The notes beneath the pieces were generated by a model that saw only the letters and a program-made list of their open reading frames with translations, did no database searches and was not told the origin of the DNA. 7,164 nt of DNA from Chloroflexi bacterium RBG_16_64_43 (GTDB lineage: Bacteria; Chloroflexota; Anaerolineae; Anaerolineales; RBG-16-64-43): positions 1 to 7,164 of the forward strand of contig MGOA01000160.1 of the NCBI GenBank assembly GCA_001796965.1. The letters are read 5' to 3'. Positions 5,462 to 7,164 of this stretch are shown in pieces. The number at the start of each line of letters is the position of its first letter. The stretch's first letter is position 1. A program made the position numbers and the translations under genes.

Positions 5462-5490
5462 ATTATACCCTGCGCGATGCTCTGATTCGC
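5462..5490 (-). promoter_or_regulatory. Promoter of the protease-led operon, probably leaderless
   Basis: A perfect TATAAT (5467 down to 5462) lies six bases before the GTG of the protease gene, so transcription would begin at or very near the start codon. No Shine-Dalgarno sequence fits in between. The -35 position at 17-bp spacing reads GCGAAT, a weak match. TGTCGATCGA just upstream (around 5491-5500) contains the palindrome TCGATCGA, between this promoter and the divergent one. Confidence 0.55.
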
Positions 5491-5518
5491 TGTCGATCGA
5501 GCGTGGCGGCTTGCGGAT

Positions 5519-5547
5519 TTGCTCCGCGCAGGCCCTCGGGCTATACT
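5519..5547 (+). promoter_or_regulatory. Promoter for the MFS transporter gene
   Basis: TTGCTC (5519-5524) and TATACT (5542-5547) are separated by exactly 17 bases. The -10 has one mismatch to consensus; the -35 keeps the TTG. Transcription would start near 5554, leaving a leader of nearly 60 bases. It is divergent from the protease promoter, the two -10 boxes lying about 75 bases apart. Confidence 0.5.
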
Positions 5548-5610
5548 CCATGGCACGGCACGCCCAGCGGGAACAGGCGCGCCGAAGTGCTAATCCCCTC
5601 GGGAGGTCAC

Positions 5611-6975
5611 ATGGACGCCAAACCTCGCCTGAACTACGGACAGATCTTCACCCTTGGTTTCGGTTTCCTCAGCACCTCGATCCTGTGGAGCGTTTACAAC
5701 ACCTATGTTCCAGTGATCATGCAGACCCGCTTTTCGCTGGGAGCAGCGGCGATCGGGTTCCTGATGACATTGGACAACATGGCGGCCCTCTTCATCCAGC
5801 CGATGATCGGCGTTGTCAGCGACCGCACGCGCACCCGGCTGGGGCGGCGCATGCCCTATCTATTAATCGGCGCGCCGCTTGCCGCTGTGGCCTTCGCGTT
5901 CATCCCCAACGCTCGCACCTTCTCCGAGTTCATCGCGGCCATCGCAGTCATGCTGCTCTTCGCGGCGCTGTACCGCACTCCGGTGATCGCCCTCATGCCG
6001 GATCTGGTTCCCTCGCCGCTGCGCAGCCAAGCCAACGGGATCATCAACCTGATGGGCGGGGTGGGCGGAGTGTTGGCTTACATCGGCGGCGGTCTGCTCT
6101 ATGATGTGAACCCCGGGCTGCCCTTCTGGCTGGGAGCGGCGCTGACCGTCATTGCTATCTTGATCGTCATATTCGCCATCCGCGAACCGCGCGAGCCCAT
6201 GGCGACCGCCGCGGATTCTCAGGAACTGAACGACATGCTGCCCAGCGTGATCTTGCTGGTGGTCTCCCTGTTGGTGTGGGGCCTGGGCAATTGGTGGCTG
6301 GAGGGTTTACGCGGCGAGTTGGTCAAGGGCCTGGGCTATCTGATCATGGCCGCCGGCTTCATTCTCTTCCTGGTCACCCGCTTGCGCCGCCTGCCGCAAG
6401 GAAACCGCGGCTCGCTGTTGCGTTTGCTCCTGGCGATCTTCTGCTGGTTTGTCGGCTTTAACGCCATCGAAACCTTCTTCTCGCTTTACGGGGTCAACGT
6501 CCTGCATGTCAAACCCAGCCTGGCGGGGATCCTGATGGGGGTAGCTAACCTCACCTTCATCATCTTTGCCCTGCCCAGCGGCTTCATCGCCGCGCGGGTC
6601 GGACGCCGACGAACCATCCTGTGGGGGTTGGCGATCTTCTCGGTGCTCCTGGTCATTGCTTTCTTCATCCCGGTGATGGCGGTCATCGCCGTGGCTCTTG
6701 GCCTGGGCGGGATGGCCTGGGCGCTGGTCAACGTCAACTCGCTGCCCATGGTGCTGGACACCGCCCGGCAGGATCAGGCCGGCACCTCCACCGGCTTGTA
6801 TTACCTGTTCTCGACCGTGGCGGCCATCGCCGGGCCCATCGCCAACGGCCAGGTCATTGAGCGGACGGGCAACAATTACAATCTCATCTTTCTCATCGCA
6901 CCGTTCTTCTTCGTCATCGCGTTCGTGCTGATGCTTGGTGTCCGCCATGGCGAGGCCCTGCCTTCCACACCGTAG
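5611..6975 (+). CDS. MFS transporter, SLC45/sugar-cation-symporter-like, about 14 membrane spans
   Basis: A 454-residue integral membrane carrier of the major facilitator superfamily. The loop after helix 2 has motif A in the form DRTRTRLGRR (71-80), and a second copy, RVGRRR, falls at 329-334. NMAALFIQPMIGVVSDR (56-72) and YRTPVIALMPDLVPSPLRSQ (121-140) resemble the SLC45/GPH-type sugar symporters, so a proton- or cation-coupled solute, perhaps a glycoside, is likely; the substrate is not readable. Between the two six-helix halves lie two further hydrophobic stretches (about 211-228 and 239-256), which I count as extra spans. The ATG is preceded by GGGAGGT four bases upstream. The frame is open 36 codons further upstream but runs through the promoter, so I reject the longer start. 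The gene stands alone between its own promoter and a strong hairpin. Confidence 0.88.
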   Translation: MDAKPRLNYGQIFTLGFGFLSTSILWSVYNTYVPVIMQTRFSLGAAAIGFLMTLDNMAALFIQPMIGVVSDRTRTRLGRRMPYLLIGAPLAAVAFAFIPNARTFSEFIAAIAVMLLFAALYRTPVIALMPDLVPSPLRSQANGIINLMGGVGGVLAYIGGGLLYDVNPGLPFWLGAALTVIAILIVIFAIREPREPMATAADSQELNDMLPSVILLVVSLLVWGLGNWWLEGLRGELVKGLGYLIMAAGFILFLVTRLRRLPQGNRGSLLRLLLAIFCWFVGFNAIETFFSLYGVNVLHVKPSLAGILMGVANLTFIIFALPSGFIAARVGRRRTILWGLAIFSVLLVIAFFIPVMAVIAVALGLGGMAWALVNVNSLPMVLDTARQDQAGTSTGLYYLFSTVAAIAGPIANGQVIERTGNNYNLIFLIAPFFFVIAFVLMLGVRHGEALPSTP

Positions 6976-6991
6976 CCTGCTGCGCTGTGCC

Positions 6992-7021
6992 GAGCGGGGC
7001 GCGAGACAACGCGCCCCGCTC
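6992..7021 (+). terminator. 12-bp perfect GC hairpin after the MFS gene
   Basis: GAGCGGGGCGCG pairs perfectly with CGCGCCCCGCTC around a 6-base loop (AGACAA), starting 17 bases after the stop codon. Position and stability fit a terminator, but CCAGCTCCGG follows with no T-run. It may end the MFS transcript by a U-independent route or attenuate read-through into the next gene, whose ATG is 35 bases further on. Confidence 0.55.
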
Positions 7022-7056
7022 CCAGCTCCGGCCGATGCATAGGGGAGAAGACCAGC

Positions 7057-7164
7057 ATGGCAGAGCTCAGCCGCGCGCAAATCTTCGATCTGCTGAACCG
7101 CCCCGGTCCGTTGTGGCTGCCTGGAGTCGATCTGACCGAGGCCGACTTGCGCTGGGCTGATCTG
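7057..7164 (+). CDS. Pentapeptide-repeat protein, N-terminal fragment (3' end outside window)
   Basis: Thirty-six codons run to the window edge. After MAELSRAQIFDLLNRPG, an amphipathic opening, comes LWLPGVDLTEADLRWADL, in which the A(D/N)LxX pentapeptide pattern sets in (VDLTE, ADLRW, ADL). Such repeats stack into a right-handed beta-helix; roles vary and none can be assigned from this fragment. The ATG is supported by AGGGGAG ending nine bases upstream. It follows the MFS gene by 81 bases with a strong hairpin between them, so it is probably its own transcript or a read-through product. Confidence 0.7.
   Translation, partial: MAELSRAQIFDLLNRPGPLWLPGVDLTEADLRWADL

Noticed and set aside
5456..5551. 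N-terminal extension of the zinc protease by 32 codons
   Set aside because: The extension runs through the TATAAT box, is polar and unlike the family start, and homology begins at the GTG directly after the box.
5503..5610. N-terminal extension of the MFS carrier by 36 codons
   Set aside because: It overlaps the TTGCTC/TATACT promoter, and a good GGGAGGT site precedes the internal ATG at 5611.
6307..7080. Open frame on the - strand opposite the MFS gene (257 codons)
   Set aside because: The product is a highly charged Asp/Glu/Gln/His-rich string, the normal antisense shadow of a hydrophobic transporter.
1..7164. CRISPR array, insertion sequence, tRNA, rRNA or phage genes
   Set aside because: I looked for regular direct repeats, transposase motifs, terminal inverted repeats and tRNA-like cloverleaf segments by eye and found none; a covariance or profile search could still detect something subtle.

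Overview
The window is a GC-rich piece of a bacterial chromosome with ordinary gene packing, no mobile element, no CRISPR array and no tRNA or rRNA that I can see. Nothing in the sequence names the organism. The gene set is one I associate with Chloroflexota (Anaerolineae-like environmental genomes): an AmmeMemoRadiSam enzyme, a TyrA-fold protein with a degenerate active site and helical tail, a short site-2-type protease, a TIGR01825-like KBL, and an SLC45-like MFS carrier. This is inference from family memory, not a proven assignment.

Left part, + strand: the last 76 codons of an AmmeMemoRadiSam radical SAM enzyme, then a 137-base gap holding three consecutive dyad elements. The last of these folds the best Shine-Dalgarno sequence into a hairpin. 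A class I SAM-dependent methyltransferase follows (371-1279). Next comes a 613-base stretch between convergent genes with no convincing gene but several hairpins (1552-1565, 1602-1633, 1690-1723, 1884-1903), a 22-base pyrimidine tract and a cluster of GTCA/TGAC half-sites.

Middle, - strand, read right to left: a compact four-gene operon. It runs from a site-2-type membrane zinc protease (4802-5455), through a prephenate-dehydrogenase-like NAD protein lacking the expected catalytic residues (3739-4761) and a GIY-YIG nuclease domain fused to DUF952 (3083-3742), to a glycine C-acetyltransferase/KBL-type PLP enzyme (1893-3080). The gaps are 40 bases, a 4-base overlap, and 2 bases. The first three genes use GTG starts. 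A perfect TATAAT lies 6 bases before the protease GTG, so the operon mRNA is probably leaderless.

Right part, + strand: a divergent promoter drives an MFS carrier (5611-6975). Its distinctive feature is two extra hydrophobic segments in the central loop, giving about 14 membrane spans. A 12-bp perfect hairpin follows, then the first 36 codons of a pentapeptide-repeat protein that runs off the end.

The genes do not form one recognisable pathway. The points most worth a second look are the nuclease-DUF952 fusion, the active-site loss in the TyrA-like protein, the leaderless operon start, the hairpin over the methyltransferase ribosome site, and the possibly structured RNA between the convergent genes. 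Several gene-end hairpins lack a U-tract, which suggests a terminator style unlike the standard intrinsic one.
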